Program-made: the position numbers and the translations under genes | Notes under the pieces: generated by a model | What the model was told of the DNA's origin: nothing | Databases searched by the model: none | The model's input: only the letters and a program-made list of their open reading frames with translations | Assembly (NCBI GenBank): GCA_030428695.1 | Contig: JAUIEM010000256.1 | Span: 1 to 14,426, forward strand | Reading direction: 5' to 3' | Length of the DNA stretch: 14,426 nt | Source of the DNA: a bacterium | Lineage (GTDB): Bacteria > Planctomycetota > J058 > JAJDCP01 | Part shown: in pieces, positions 1 to 6,931 of the stretch | Layout of the letters: the number at the start of each line of letters is the position of its first letter | Numbering within the stretch: position 1 is the first letter of the stretch

Positions 1-1454
1 CCGGCGCCCGGAGCGCCCCCCGGGCCGCCAGCGCCCGCCTGCCCGCCTGGACCCCCGTCGAGGGCGAAGGACAGCGCGGCCTGGACCGCCTCCTGGAAGG
101 CTCCCGGCCCGCGGACGTTCACCTGCACCGCCGCGCCGCTTCCGCCATTTCCGCCATCTCCGCCGTCTCCACCGCGGCCGCCGTCGCCTCCGTCGCCGCC
201 ATCCCCGCCGTCTCCGCCCCGGCCCCCGCGGCCGCCGTCGCCGCCGTCACCGCCATCCCCGCCGGGGCCGCCGTTGCCTCCGGCGCCACCGTGCACGAAG
301 CGCCGGCCGACGCGGCCGTCGCGGCCCGGTTCCCCCGCGCAGCCATCGCCGCCGTCGCCGCCGTCGCCGCCATCCCCGCCGTCTCCGCCCCGGCCTCCCT
401 CGGGCCCGACGCCGCCGCGTCCGCCCCGTCCGCCGTCTCCTCCGGCGCCGCCCCGGGCGACCAGGGTGTACGCCTGGCCCTGCTCGAGGACCAGGCTGCC
501 CTCGGTGCCTCGGCGGGTGCGGTAGGTCAGGAGCACCAGCGGATCGTCGTAGAACGTCGACGCCAGCGGGCTGACGTCGATGTCCAGGGGCTCGGCGTCC
601 CGTCCGTCCCCGCCGCGCCCACCGGAGCGGCCGGCGTAGCCCGTCTCGCGCTGGTCGCGGCCGTCGCGGCCGGACTCTCCGTCGGAGCCCGCGTCGCCGT
701 CGCGGCCGTCCTCGCCGTAGCGCCTGCCGTCCCGGCCCGCGCGTCCCGTCCGGCCCCGTTTGCCGTCGCTGCCGGCGTAGGGCGCGCTGTCCGGGGCCTC
801 GCCGCGGCCGTAGGGGGCGCCGTCGAGCCCGCCGCGCGCGGCGGCGCCGCTGAAGGAGAGCTGCGGAGGAAACGCGAAGGTCGGCCGGAAGGCGAAGCTC
901 TGCCGCCAGGGGCTGTCCGCGATGCCGATCGCGACCCGGTAGCCGTCGGCCGCCACCGCGCCGGGATCCTCGCGGAAGGCGGCGGCGCGGAAGCGGCCGG
1001 CGTCGAGGAAGACGCCGTGGGCGGAGCGCAGCTCGAGGGCCGCGGGGTCGAGGTAGGAGCGGCCGGCAACGGGCGTGGCGAGGTCCGGCGCCGTGAACAG
1101 GATGCGGCCGTCGTCGAGCTCGACCAGGACCCGGTCGAGCAGCCGGAAGTCGCGGCCCGCGTAGACGGGGATCTCGACCTCCTCGTCGACCAGCAGCACG
1201 TGGAAGCCGACGATCGCCGTCGGCGCCGGGCGCCGGAACCCGAAGGGCGCCGCCGCCAGCGGACGGAGCGCGGCCGGCGCGGGAAGCGCTGCCGCCGCCT
1301 CGTTGAGGTCGCGCGCGTCGAGGGCGGCCAGGGAGGCGCGCGCCGGGCCCTCCAGCGTCTCGCCCGGCCGCGTCTCGTACGGCGCGAACCCCGGCCGGAC
1401 CGGCACGGCGCAGCCGCACAGCAGGCAGGCGAGGCAGGTCGCGAGGAACCTCAT
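1..1454 (-). CDS. Collagen-like Gly-rich lipoprotein (3' end cut by window)
   Basis: The frame is open for 484 codons from ATG 1454 to the window edge. Residues 1-15 form a lipoprotein-type signal ending LLCGC (Cys15), although Cys at -2 is unusual. Residues about 16-205 are a globular domain I do not recognise. Residues about 205-275 carry Gly-Xaa-Yaa triplets rich in Arg, Lys and Asp (GSDGKRGRTGRAGRDG), as in collagen. Residues about 276-332 return to ordinary sequence. Residues about 333-448 are Gly-Gly-Asp, Gly-Gly-Arg or Gly-Gly-Asn triplets, and a further domain then begins. The start has a GGAGG sequence 7 nt upstream and overlaps the previous stop (ATGA), so translation is probably coupled. 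A surface structural or adhesive role is inferred from composition only. The real C-terminus lies outside the window. Confidence 0.85.
   Translation of the reverse strand, partial: MRFLATCLACLLCGCAVPVRPGFAPYETRPGETLEGPARASLAALDARDLNEAAAALPAPAALRPLAAAPFGFRRPAPTAIVGFHVLLVDEEVEIPVYAGRDFRLLDRVLVELDDGRILFTAPDLATPVAGRSYLDPAALELRSAHGVFLDAGRFRAAAFREDPGAVAADGYRVAIGIADSPWRQSFAFRPTFAFPPQLSFSGAAARGGLDGAPYGRGEAPDSAPYAGSDGKRGRTGRAGRDGRRYGEDGRDGDAGSDGESGRDGRDQRETGYAGRSGGRGGDGRDAEPLDIDVSPLASTFYDDPLVLLTYRTRRGTEGSLVLEQGQAYTLVARGGAGGDGGRGGRGGVGPEGGRGGDGGDGGDGGDGGDGCAGEPGRDGRVGRRFVHGGAGGNGGPGGDGGDGGDGGRGGRGGDGGDGGDGGDGGRGGDGGDGGNGGSGAAVQVNVRGPGAFQEAVQAALSFALDGGPGGQAGAGGPGGAPGA
111..458 (-). repeat. Gly-Gly-Xaa coding repeat tract
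   Basis: About 115 codons alternate GGC/GGA/GGG glycine pairs with Asp, Arg or Asn, giving a degenerate 9-nt DNA periodicity. The tract is broken once, near 290-345, by a CAGEPGRDGRVGRRFVHGG insert containing a Cys. Because Gly is at every third residue or denser, a collagen or polyglycine-II fold is possible. The repeat unit is a multiple of three, so copy-number change would keep the frame. Confidence 0.8.
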
Positions 1455-2488
1455 CGCTCCCCTCCGGGCAGGCGCTCGAAGAGCAGCGCGACGCTCGGCT
1501 GGAGGCCGACCGCCTCCGCTACCGCGCGCAGGCGGTGCCAGGCCTCCGCGTCGCCGGTGGCCGCGACATCGCTGACGATGTGCAGGCGGGTCTCTTCGTC
1601 CGCGTGGCGGAAGCTCCCGATCAGGCAGCCGACGGCGGCGGCCTCGTCCGCGGGCCGCAGCGGGGCGTCGTGCAGGAGCGCCCCGAGCAGCGCGACCCGG
1701 TGCAGATCGACCTCCTCGAGCACCGCGCACAGCATCCGGCAGGCGCCCGGAAGATCCCGCCCCCGGCGGAACGCGAGGCTCGCCTCGCGCAGGGCCCGCT
1801 CCGGCCGCCGCAGGCCGTGGATGAGCAGCGCCTCGGGGCGCTCCTCGTCGGCGTCCAGCTCCTCGTGCAGCGCGGCGAGCTGGGCCTCGTCGAGGCGCGC
1901 GACAGAGGAGATGTAGAGGTTGAGGATCGACGCCGCGCGCGGCCCGGCGAAGCTGCCGAGCTGGCGCATCTGCGGCAGGCAGGCGCGGGCGCAGGCCAGG
2001 GGATGTTCCTCGAGCAGGAACGCGGACACCAGCTCCTGCACCCGCACCGAGGGGTGCGCGAGCATCCGCGACAAAGGGTCGACCAGCTCGAGGGCGAGCG
2101 CCGCGACCCGGATCAGGTTCCCGAGCAGGCGGGTGTGCTGCAGCGCGTCGACCTCTTCGGCCTCGAGCATCGCCGCGGTCTCCTGCCCGAGGAAGTGGGC
2201 GAGCCGCACCGGGTCGAGCGCGAGCAGGCGCCCGAAGAGGAAGTCGCGCTCTTCGTAGGGCGCGTGCCGGCAGCGCTCGGTCAGCGCGAGCAGGGCGCGC
2301 TCCTCCAGCGGCGCGAAGGGGTGCGCGGCGAGCAGGAGGCGCTCGTCGTAGCCGCGGGGGTCGAGCGCCGCCGGCCGTACGCCGGGCCCCTCCCCCCAGT
2401 GGTTCGCGACCAGCACCCGCAGCGGCTCCAGGATGTTGACGAGCTCGGTCGCCGCCGCGGCGCTCAGCGGCTCCGGCGCGGTCTCCAC
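1451..2488 (-). CDS. Alpha-helical repeat protein, C-terminal part of an interrupted gene
   Basis: The first conventional start is GTG 2488, giving 345 residues, with no Shine-Dalgarno sequence before it. The protein is almost wholly helical and rich in Leu, Ala, Glu and Arg, with HEAT-like helix pairs (for example LALTERCRHAPYEERDFLFG). There is no signal peptide in this part. The same frame stays open and coding-like up to the TAG at 2653-2651, so this is most likely the C-terminal two thirds of a 653-residue lipoprotein that begins at 3412. The TGA stop overlaps the ATG of the collagen-like lipoprotein (ATGA). I see no catalytic motif. A scaffold role is only the general expectation for alpha-solenoids. 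Confidence 0.7.
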   Translation of the reverse strand: METAPEPLSAAAATELVNILEPLRVLVANHWGEGPGVRPAALDPRGYDERLLLAAHPFAPLEERALLALTERCRHAPYEERDFLFGRLLALDPVRLAHFLGQETAAMLEAEEVDALQHTRLLGNLIRVAALALELVDPLSRMLAHPSVRVQELVSAFLLEEHPLACARACLPQMRQLGSFAGPRAASILNLYISSVARLDEAQLAALHEELDADEERPEALLIHGLRRPERALREASLAFRRGRDLPGACRMLCAVLEEVDLHRVALLGALLHDAPLRPADEAAAVGCLIGSFRHADEETRLHIVSDVAATGDAEAWHRLRAVAEAVGLQPSVALLFERLPGGER

Positions 2489-2650
2489 CAGCTGCAGGAA
2501 CAGGCGGTAGGGGGCGACCCCCCACAGGATCTGGAGCGCGCTCCGGTGCAGGTGCCGCGGCCCGGCGTTGACGAACAGCGCGACCGCCTCGAGCAGACGG
2601 CGCGTGCGCCCCTGCTCCTCGACGACCTGCCGAGGTGCGCCCAGCAGCCG
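2489..2650 (-). other. Coding-like stretch between in-frame TAG and first start codon
   Basis: These 54 codons lie in the same frame as both flanking open frames. They contain no ATG, GTG or TTG and no stop. Third positions are G or C in about 51 of 54 codons, like real genes here, and the translation (QVVEEQGRTRRLLEAVALF..., ALQILWGVAPYRLFLQ...) is a natural helical sequence running straight into the downstream frame. This argues that the stretch is or was translated as part of one protein. Confidence 0.75.
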
Positions 2651-3412
2651 CTAGCCGGCGAAGTCCAGGCGCAGGGCGACGTCGGTGGCGGGCGCGGACC
2701 CGCTCCGGGCGTCATTCGTCAGAGCATCGGCGAGCACGTCGGAGTCGAGGATCTCGACCAGGAAGCGGCGGGTCAGGAGGGCGAGCTCGCGCGCTTCGGC
2801 GCCCCGCGGAGACCTCTCCTGCCTCCGCAGCGCGAACAGCGCCGCGCACAGCTGGTCCTGCAGGGCCTGCGGGGCCGCCCGCAAGGTCTTCTCCAGGGGC
2901 ACCAGGGCGACGAGCGCGGCGCGGGCGAGGCGGAGCTCGCCGTCCGGGACCTCCCGCTGCCGCCCGACCTGCTCGACGAGGAAGCCGACCGTGTCCGGGT
3001 CCTCGAGCAGGCCGAGGCAACGCACCGCCCAGGCCTGCAGGTACTGCCGCTGGTCGGGAGAGAGCGCCGGCCGCGGGGGCTGGGTCCACGCCTCGAGGAC
3101 GGCCCGCACCCGACCGTAGGCCGTCGGCGCGTGGAGCGCGAAGCTCCCCTCGACGGCCAGCCGCGCCAGGCTGTCGAGCGCCCAGGCCGCCGCCGGCACC
3201 CCCAGCTCGGGGTCGTCGAGCTGCGCGCGCAGGTACTCCGCCGCCTCGAGCCGCTCGGGCTGGGTCTCGACCGCGGCGAGCTCGCGGGCCTGGCGGGGGC
3301 TGACCCGGCAGCCGAGCGCGAGCACGCAGACGAGCGCGAGGCAGACGCTCCGTCCGCGGACATCCGGCCCCATCCGCGACGTCCGCGCGTCGCGGGCCAC
3401 CGTCCTGCGCAT
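2651..3412 (-). CDS. Helical-repeat lipoprotein, N-terminal part before an in-frame TAG
   Basis: This open frame of 253 codons starts at ATG 3412, preceded by GGGAG at a 6-nt spacing. An alternative ATG at 3373 gives a more usual signal length but has a weak ribosome-binding site. The signal ends LALGC (Cys35 from the first start), a standard lipobox, so the product should be lipid-anchored in the envelope. The mature part is helical, with HEAT-like pairs (VPAAAWALDSLARLAVEG, LQAWAVRCLGLLEDPDTVG). It stops at TAG 2653-2651 after LRLDFAG, and coding-like sequence continues in the same frame. It is either a truncated or separate lipoprotein, or the N-terminal third of a 653-residue protein broken by a nonsense change or base error. 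Confidence 0.75.
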   Translation of the reverse strand: MRRTVARDARTSRMGPDVRGRSVCLALVCVLALGCRVSPRQARELAAVETQPERLEAAEYLRAQLDDPELGVPAAAWALDSLARLAVEGSFALHAPTAYGRVRAVLEAWTQPPRPALSPDQRQYLQAWAVRCLGLLEDPDTVGFLVEQVGRQREVPDGELRLARAALVALVPLEKTLRAAPQALQDQLCAALFALRRQERSPRGAEARELALLTRRFLVEILDSDVLADALTNDARSGSAPATDVALRLDFAG

Positions 3413-3441
3413 GGTGTGCTCCCGTCACCCGGCCCGTCTCG

Positions 3442-3470
3442 AGTTTCGGTGAAGGGAGCGGCGGGGTCAA
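3442..3470 (-). promoter_or_regulatory. Candidate sigma-70 promoter for the helical-repeat lipoprotein
   Basis: On the minus strand TTGACC (3470-3465) is followed after 17 nt by GAAACT (3447-3442). The -35 matches 5 of 6 consensus bases and the -10 only 3 of 6. The spacing and the roughly 30-nt distance to ATG 3412 are right. Confidence 0.35.
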
Positions 3471-3501
3471 CCCGGGGGTGCTGGGGGGCCTGGAAGAAGG
3501 A

Positions 3502-3528
3502 AGAGGAACCGCCAAGACGCCAAGAAGC
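3502..3528 (+). repeat. Left arm of inverted repeat (GCCAAG motif)
   Basis: This 27-mer contains CCGCCAAGACGCCAAGAAGC. It recurs in reverse orientation at 3919-3945 with only two mismatches (25 of 27). The arms are 390 nt apart and bracket most of the palindromic elements in the spacer. Motifs of the GCCAAGACGCCAAG kind are, from general knowledge, common dispersed intergenic repeats in uncultured bacteria. Confidence 0.8.
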
Positions 3529-3588
3529 ACTGACTTCAGCGCAGGTAGGTTCTGTCCCGCGAGGGGAGGTCAGTTCCCGAAGTACGAC

Positions 3589-3609
3589 GGGAGGGGGTAA
3601 ACCCCTCCC
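3589..3609. repeat. GC-rich palindrome, copy 1
   Basis: A perfect 8-bp stem, GGGAGGGG with CCCCTCCC, encloses the 5-nt loop GTAAA. The bases after the stem (CTACA) match the TGTAG edge seen at the later copies when read on the minus strand, so the unit resembles TGTAGGGG-GGGG-TTTAC-CCCC. Confidence 0.7.
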
Positions 3610-3662
3610 CTACATGCCGCACGTCCGAGATCACCCGTGGTGTGCGTCGGAATCCAAGGTAA

Positions 3663-3682
3663 GGGCGGGTTTATCCCCGCCC
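3663..3682. repeat. GC-rich palindrome, copy 2
   Basis: A 7-bp stem, GGGCGGG with CCCGCCC, encloses the 6-nt loop TTTATC. Its TTTA core and G/C-run stem are like the copy at 3589-3609, so the two appear to belong to one family. Confidence 0.6.
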
Positions 3683-3730
3683 GCCGCAGACGTGGGGACG
3701 TGCGTCTTCGGGTTCCGTGAGACAGCCTCG

Positions 3731-3789
3731 TAGACCCCTCCCTACAGTTTGTCCTACGACTGCTCGAAATCTCTGTAGGGGCAGGTCTA
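3731..3789. repeat. Inverted pair of CTGTAGGG elements
   Basis: The 17-mer at 3731-3747 is the reverse complement of 3773-3789 at 14 of 17 positions. Both carry CTGTAGGG at one edge and GGTCTA at the other, and they are separated by 25 nt. The right copy continues into CCCCCGCCC, the same motif as the palindromes upstream, suggesting repeated insertion of one short element. Confidence 0.65.
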
Positions 3790-3918
3790 CCCCCGCCCGT
3801 CGAGCTTGGACAGAAATTGCGCAGAAGTAGAATCTTCTCTTGCTGGGTTATGGGTTCCTTATAGATATCTTCTCTTCTCTTCTTCTGCCTTCTCGTTCCG
3901 CCTTCACGGCCTTGCTTC

Positions 3919-3945
3919 GCTTCTTGGTGCCTTGGCGGTTCCTCT
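3919..3945 (-). repeat. Right arm of inverted repeat (GCCAAG motif)
   Basis: Read on the minus strand it contains CCGCCAAGGCACCAAGAAGC and pairs with the arm at 3502-3528 (25 of 27 identical). No similarity extends inward beyond the arm. I did not find flanking target duplications. Confidence 0.8.
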
Positions 3946-3973
3946 CCCTCCCAACGACTCCCCCCGATGCAGA

Positions 3974-3999
3974 AAGGGCAGGGAAGCCCCCCTGCCCTT
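3974..3999 (-). terminator. Hairpin terminator after the HEAT-like gene
   Basis: On the minus strand AAGGGCAGG pairs with CCTGCCCTT (9 bp, extendable by a G-U and a G-C pair) around an 8-nt loop. It starts 23 nt after the TAG stop of the HEAT-like gene. The trailing T run is short (TTTCT), so this is an imperfect intrinsic terminator. Confidence 0.55.
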
Positions 4000-4022
4000 C
4001 CAAGAAACCTGCGACCCGGCTG

Positions 4023-5069
4023 CTACCGCCGCGCCAGCGCGGCCTCGAGCATCGGCTGGATGGTCGCGATCGCGGCGTCGACCGCGGCGTCGCTGCCGTA
4101 CTGCAGCTCGAGGGCCTGCAGGCTGGCCGGCCAGGCGACGAGCGCGAAGGCGGTGCCGAGCGTGGAGGCGTCTTCGGGGTGGGCGCGGAGGGCGGCGAGC
4201 AGGCCCGCGGCGCAGTCGGCCCGGACCTGCAGGGCCAGGCTGGCGGCGGCGGCATCGGCGTTGGCGCGGGAGTCCCACGCCCAGGCGCTGCCGAGGTTGC
4301 CGAGGGCGTAGACCAGGCTCTGGCGCACGGTCTCGTCTTCCTCACCGGTCACCCGGGCGGTCAGGGCCGCCGCGGCGTCCCGGGTCGGCACGTGGCCGAG
4401 GCCGCGGGCGCAGGCTTCGCGCACCAGGGCCGGGACGGAGGCGTCGAGCAGCTCGACCAGGCTGGCGTGGGCCGCGGCGCCGGCCGCCTGGCCGAAGCTG
4501 AGGGCGGCCGCCCGGCGGAGCTCGACGGGCTGCTCGACGTCGCGCAGCACGGTCTCGAGGAAGGCGCCGGCCTCGGGACCGCCGAGGCGGCCGGTGGCGG
4601 CGAGCAGCGCGCGGCGGTAGACCTCGCGCTCACGGACGCCCTCGGGGCCCTCGGTGAAGGGGTACTGCTCGGCCGTCCAGACGAAGCGCTCGATGAACAG
4701 GGGCACGGCCACGGCGCCGCAGCGCACGAGGTCGGGCTCGCAGATCGGCTTCGGCTTCCGGAAGCGCAGGTAGGTCTCGCGGTCGAGCCCGCGCGGCGCC
4801 TCGACAGAGGTGGCGAGGGCGGGGTCGCGCAGGCGGGCGGCGCAGGCCGCGGCGACCGTCCGCGCCTGCCAGCTCAGGGCCTGGTCGGCGGCGATCGCAT
4901 CGAGGCCGGCGAGGTCGGCCCGCACCAGGATCTCGGCCCGGGCGGCGGTGTAGCTCTGCGCGTCACCGGCCGGCGCGGTCGCGGCGGCCTGCACGAGCAG
5001 CTCGGTCAGCTCCTGGGCACCGGCGGACAGGCACAGGCCGAGGAGGATCACAAAGGCGGTTCGTCTCAT
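4023..5069 (-). CDS. Exported HEAT-like repeat protein downstream of the PAD
   Basis: The protein has 348 residues from ATG 5069. I prefer this start over ATG 5081 because GGAG lies 6 nt before it and the arrangement is identical to that of the upstream PAD gene. Residues 1-18 are a Sec signal peptide with likely cleavage after SAGA. The mature protein is helical throughout, with recognisable HEAT-type repeats in its second half (PVELRRAAALSFGQAAG, VPALVREACARGLGHVP, DETVRQSLVYALGNLGS). It begins 22 nt after the PAD stop, so the two are probably co-transcribed, and it ends before a hairpin. Such solenoids usually bind proteins. A partner or substrate-adaptor role for the PAD is inference. No catalytic motif is visible. 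Confidence 0.85.
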   Translation of the reverse strand: MRRTAFVILLGLCLSAGAQELTELLVQAAATAPAGDAQSYTAARAEILVRADLAGLDAIAADQALSWQARTVAAACAARLRDPALATSVEAPRGLDRETYLRFRKPKPICEPDLVRCGAVAVPLFIERFVWTAEQYPFTEGPEGVREREVYRRALLAATGRLGGPEAGAFLETVLRDVEQPVELRRAAALSFGQAAGAAAHASLVELLDASVPALVREACARGLGHVPTRDAAAALTARVTGEEDETVRQSLVYALGNLGSAWAWDSRANADAAAASLALQVRADCAAGLLAALRAHPEDASTLGTAFALVAWPASLQALELQYGSDAAVDAAIATIQPMLEAALARR

Positions 5070-5079
5070 CGCATTCTCC
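5067..5079 (-). promoter_or_regulatory. RBS and start identical to that of the PAD gene
   Basis: GGAGAATGCGATG occurs here and again at the PAD start (6931-6919), identical over 13 nt although the downstream codons differ. It decides ATG 5069 over the in-frame ATG at 5081. Confidence 0.6.
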
Positions 5080-5091
5080 ATGGTCTTGTGC

Positions 5092-6921
5092 TCAATACTC
5101 CCACCAGTTGAGGGTCGGCGGGGTGCGGACGGTGTTGGTGCCGCAGTGGGCCTCTCCGAGGTTGACGTGGTAGCTGTAGAACACGTCGGCGAAGTGCACC
5201 GTGATCGGCTCGGCGACGGTGCCGAGCGCCTCGAGGCGCGTGGTCACGGTGTCGCGCCAGACGTCGGTCGGCTGGTCGGGACCCTCGGGGTCGGGCACGA
5301 CCAGGTGGTGACCGCCGCTGGAGCGGGCGATCACGACCATGTTGACGACACCGGGGTTGTAGGCGACGCCTTCGCCGCCGCCCGCGTCCTCGAACAGCAC
5401 CGGCAGCTCGATGATCTCGCTGTCGCTCAGGCCGATCTCGCTTTTGAAGAGCTGCCTGATCGCGTCCATTTTGACCTGGACCTCGTTGTTCAGGGTCATC
5501 AGGTAGGTGTCGTTGAGGATGCTGGTGACGGTGGTCTGGTGGCTGCCGCGGCCCGAGAACACCGGCAGGCTGCCGCCGCCCGCTGCCTGGACCGCCTGCA
5601 GATCGGCCTTGGCCAGGTCGGGCGAGGCGAGCACCAGCACCCAACCGCGGTTGGTGTTCGGCGCCGGCACGAAGCTGGTGTGCTCGTCGAGGTGGCCGAC
5701 GGCCATCCACTCGGTCGAGACCTCGAGGTGGTCGCCCTGCAGGCCGAGCTCGTCGAAGAAGTTCCGGTACTGGACGTCCATGCGCCGCGTCGTGCTTCCG
5801 TTCCCCATCAGCAGGCTCGAGGTGCCGCCGCCGACGGCGACGCGGCCGAAGGGATACTGGGTGCCGCCCGGAGCGGTGTGGGGCGGGATGATCTCGAGGT
5901 TGCCGCCGTAGTTCAGCGAGCCCTGGGTGGTGCCGAAGCGCTCGATGAAGTCGAAGTCCGGCCCGAACAGCACGTCTTCGCACCAGTCGTCGACCGGCCG
6001 GTAGCGGGCGCACTGCAGGACGCTGTCGATGCGGCGGGCGCCGGTGGTGCCGGGCAGCATCACGACGCCGGGCTCGGAGGAGTCTTGCAGCCAGATGTCG
6101 TAGCCGTACTGGCTGCCGGGGACCTCGCGGTACTGCACGCCGGCGGTGCTGCAGGCGGCCGACAGGTCGTTGCGGAACTCGTCGTTGTAGGTGCCGTCGT
6201 CGACGACGTGCACTTCCTCGGTGTTCCACAGGTTGGTCGCCATGATCCAGGGCGCGCAGCGCATCTGGACGACATCGCTCGACAGCACGCCGCCGGTCGC
6301 GTCGAGCAGCTCGAGCTCGAGCTCGACCAGCCCGTCCCAGGAGCCGTCGATGCGCTCGTTGGCCTCGATCCCGAGCTCGATGTCGGAGGTCAGCGTGCCG
6401 CCGATCGTGAACGAGGCGCCGGAGCTGTAGATCGAGGTCCAGCTGTTGCCCGAGCGGCGGAAGATGCGGATGTTCCCGCGGGCCGCGCTCGACACCAGGA
6501 TGCGGGCGCTGCTCGCCGTCGAGCCGCGCACCATGATCGAGGCGAGGTCGTCGGCGTCGCCGTTGATGGTGGTGTCGGCCGCGTCGATGATGCCGTTGTT
6601 GTCGTCGTCATCGATGTTGTAGTAGAAGACCGCGCCCGCCTGGGTGCTCCAGGTCGCTTCCTGGGCGTCGTCGTCGTTCGTCGTCTCGACCGTTCCGTCC
6701 CGGTCGGCGTCGACATCGAGGTCGGCGCTGCCGCCCGGCGTCGGCGTCGGGGTCGGTGTCGGCGTCGGCGTCGGCGCCGGTCCACCCCCGCCCGGCGTGA
6801 CATACGGCGTGCTTCCGCCGCCGCCACCCGAGCCTCCCGAGCTTCCTCCGCTGTCGAGGCAGCCCGTCAGGGCCAGAGCGCACAACAGCGGAGCCATCTT
6901 CCACAACAGGTCGAGACGCAT
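5092..6921 (-). CDS. Lipoprotein protein-arginine deiminase (PAD, animal-type)
   Basis: This 609-residue protein should convert peptidyl-arginine to citrulline in a calcium-dependent way, outside the cytoplasm. Residues 1-21 are a lipoprotein signal (ALTGC, Cys21). Residues 22-65 are a Gly/Ser and Thr-Pro linker. Residues 66-230 resemble the PAD middle domain: DLDVDADRDGTVE at 67-79, an acidic DDDDNNG calcium-type loop near 104-110, and APWIM at 223-227. Residues 231-609 are the catalytic domain, with GPDFDF, YGGNLEIIPP, VGHLDEHTSFVPAP, FYSYHV and GEAHCGTN. By comparison with remembered human PAD4 (Asp350, His471, Asp473, Cys645), Asp280, His410, Asp412 and Cys593 are all present. The animal N-terminal domain is absent. 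It differs from the Porphyromonas enzyme, which belongs to the agmatine-deiminase-like branch. Start ATG 6921 has GGGAG 6 nt upstream. Confidence 0.92.
   Translation of the reverse strand: MRLDLLWKMAPLLCALALTGCLDSGGSSGGSGGGGGSTPYVTPGGGGPAPTPTPTPTPTPTPGGSADLDVDADRDGTVETTNDDDAQEATWSTQAGAVFYYNIDDDDNNGIIDAADTTINGDADDLASIMVRGSTASSARILVSSAARGNIRIFRRSGNSWTSIYSSGASFTIGGTLTSDIELGIEANERIDGSWDGLVELELELLDATGGVLSSDVVQMRCAPWIMATNLWNTEEVHVVDDGTYNDEFRNDLSAACSTAGVQYREVPGSQYGYDIWLQDSSEPGVVMLPGTTGARRIDSVLQCARYRPVDDWCEDVLFGPDFDFIERFGTTQGSLNYGGNLEIIPPHTAPGGTQYPFGRVAVGGGTSSLLMGNGSTTRRMDVQYRNFFDELGLQGDHLEVSTEWMAVGHLDEHTSFVPAPNTNRGWVLVLASPDLAKADLQAVQAAGGGSLPVFSGRGSHQTTVTSILNDTYLMTLNNEVQVKMDAIRQLFKSEIGLSDSEIIELPVLFEDAGGGEGVAYNPGVVNMVVIARSSGGHHLVVPDPEGPDQPTDVWRDTVTTRLEALGTVAEPITVHFADVFYSYHVNLGEAHCGTNTVRTPPTLNWWEY
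6736..6774 (-). repeat. Thr-Pro repeat in the PAD linker
   Basis: Six to seven Thr-Pro pairs are encoded by ACC/ACG/ACA-CCG hexamers, an imperfect 6-nt tandem repeat. It is a stiff extended spacer between the lipid anchor and the middle domain. Loss or gain of hexamers would change spacer length and not frame. Confidence 0.8.
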
Positions 6922-6931
6922 CGCATTCTCC
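6919..6931 (-). promoter_or_regulatory. RBS and start of the PAD gene
   Basis: GGAGAATGCGATG, preceded by a further G, gives GGGAG 6 nt before ATG 6921. The same 13 bases begin the next gene at 5079. The 96-nt spacer upstream (6922-7017) has the less GC-rich TAAGAT and TTAACA patches, but I found no promoter with correct spacing. Confidence 0.6.

Larger units (their letters stand above)
3413..4022. other. Gene-free spacer made of inverted repeats and palindromes
   Basis: There is no supportable gene in these 610 bases. The spacer holds a candidate promoter, a pair of near-identical inverted 27-mers, several GC-rich palindromes of one family, a pyrimidine-rich and less GC-rich stretch (about 3830-3905), and a hairpin terminator. 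Its composition differs clearly from the flanking genes. The layout looks like nested dispersed intergenic repeats rather than a classical insertion sequence, since no transposase frame is present. Confidence 0.75.

Noticed and set aside
111..458. CRISPR-like array in the repetitive GGX region
   Set aside because: The repeat is a 9-nt coding periodicity without spacers of even length. It is low-complexity protein sequence.
291..1916. Long plus-strand frame of 541 codons
   Set aside because: It runs antisense to two well-supported minus-strand genes. Its Ala/Val/Arg-rich sequence mirrors their GC-rich codons and shows no domain.
1535..3733. Plus-strand frame of 732 codons
   Set aside because: It is antisense to the helical-repeat lipoprotein and runs on through the repeat spacer. 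Its composition is Gln/Arg/Gly-rich noise with no signal or motif.
3413..4022. Insertion sequence with a transposase
   Set aside because: The inverted repeats look like element ends, but no frame in the spacer resembles a transposase and I saw no target duplication.
5092..6921. Agmatine deiminase or Porphyromonas-type PAD
   Set aside because: The middle domain with APWIM and the VGHLDE...GEAHCGTN order fit the animal-type PAD family rather than the shorter agmatine-deiminase-like branch.
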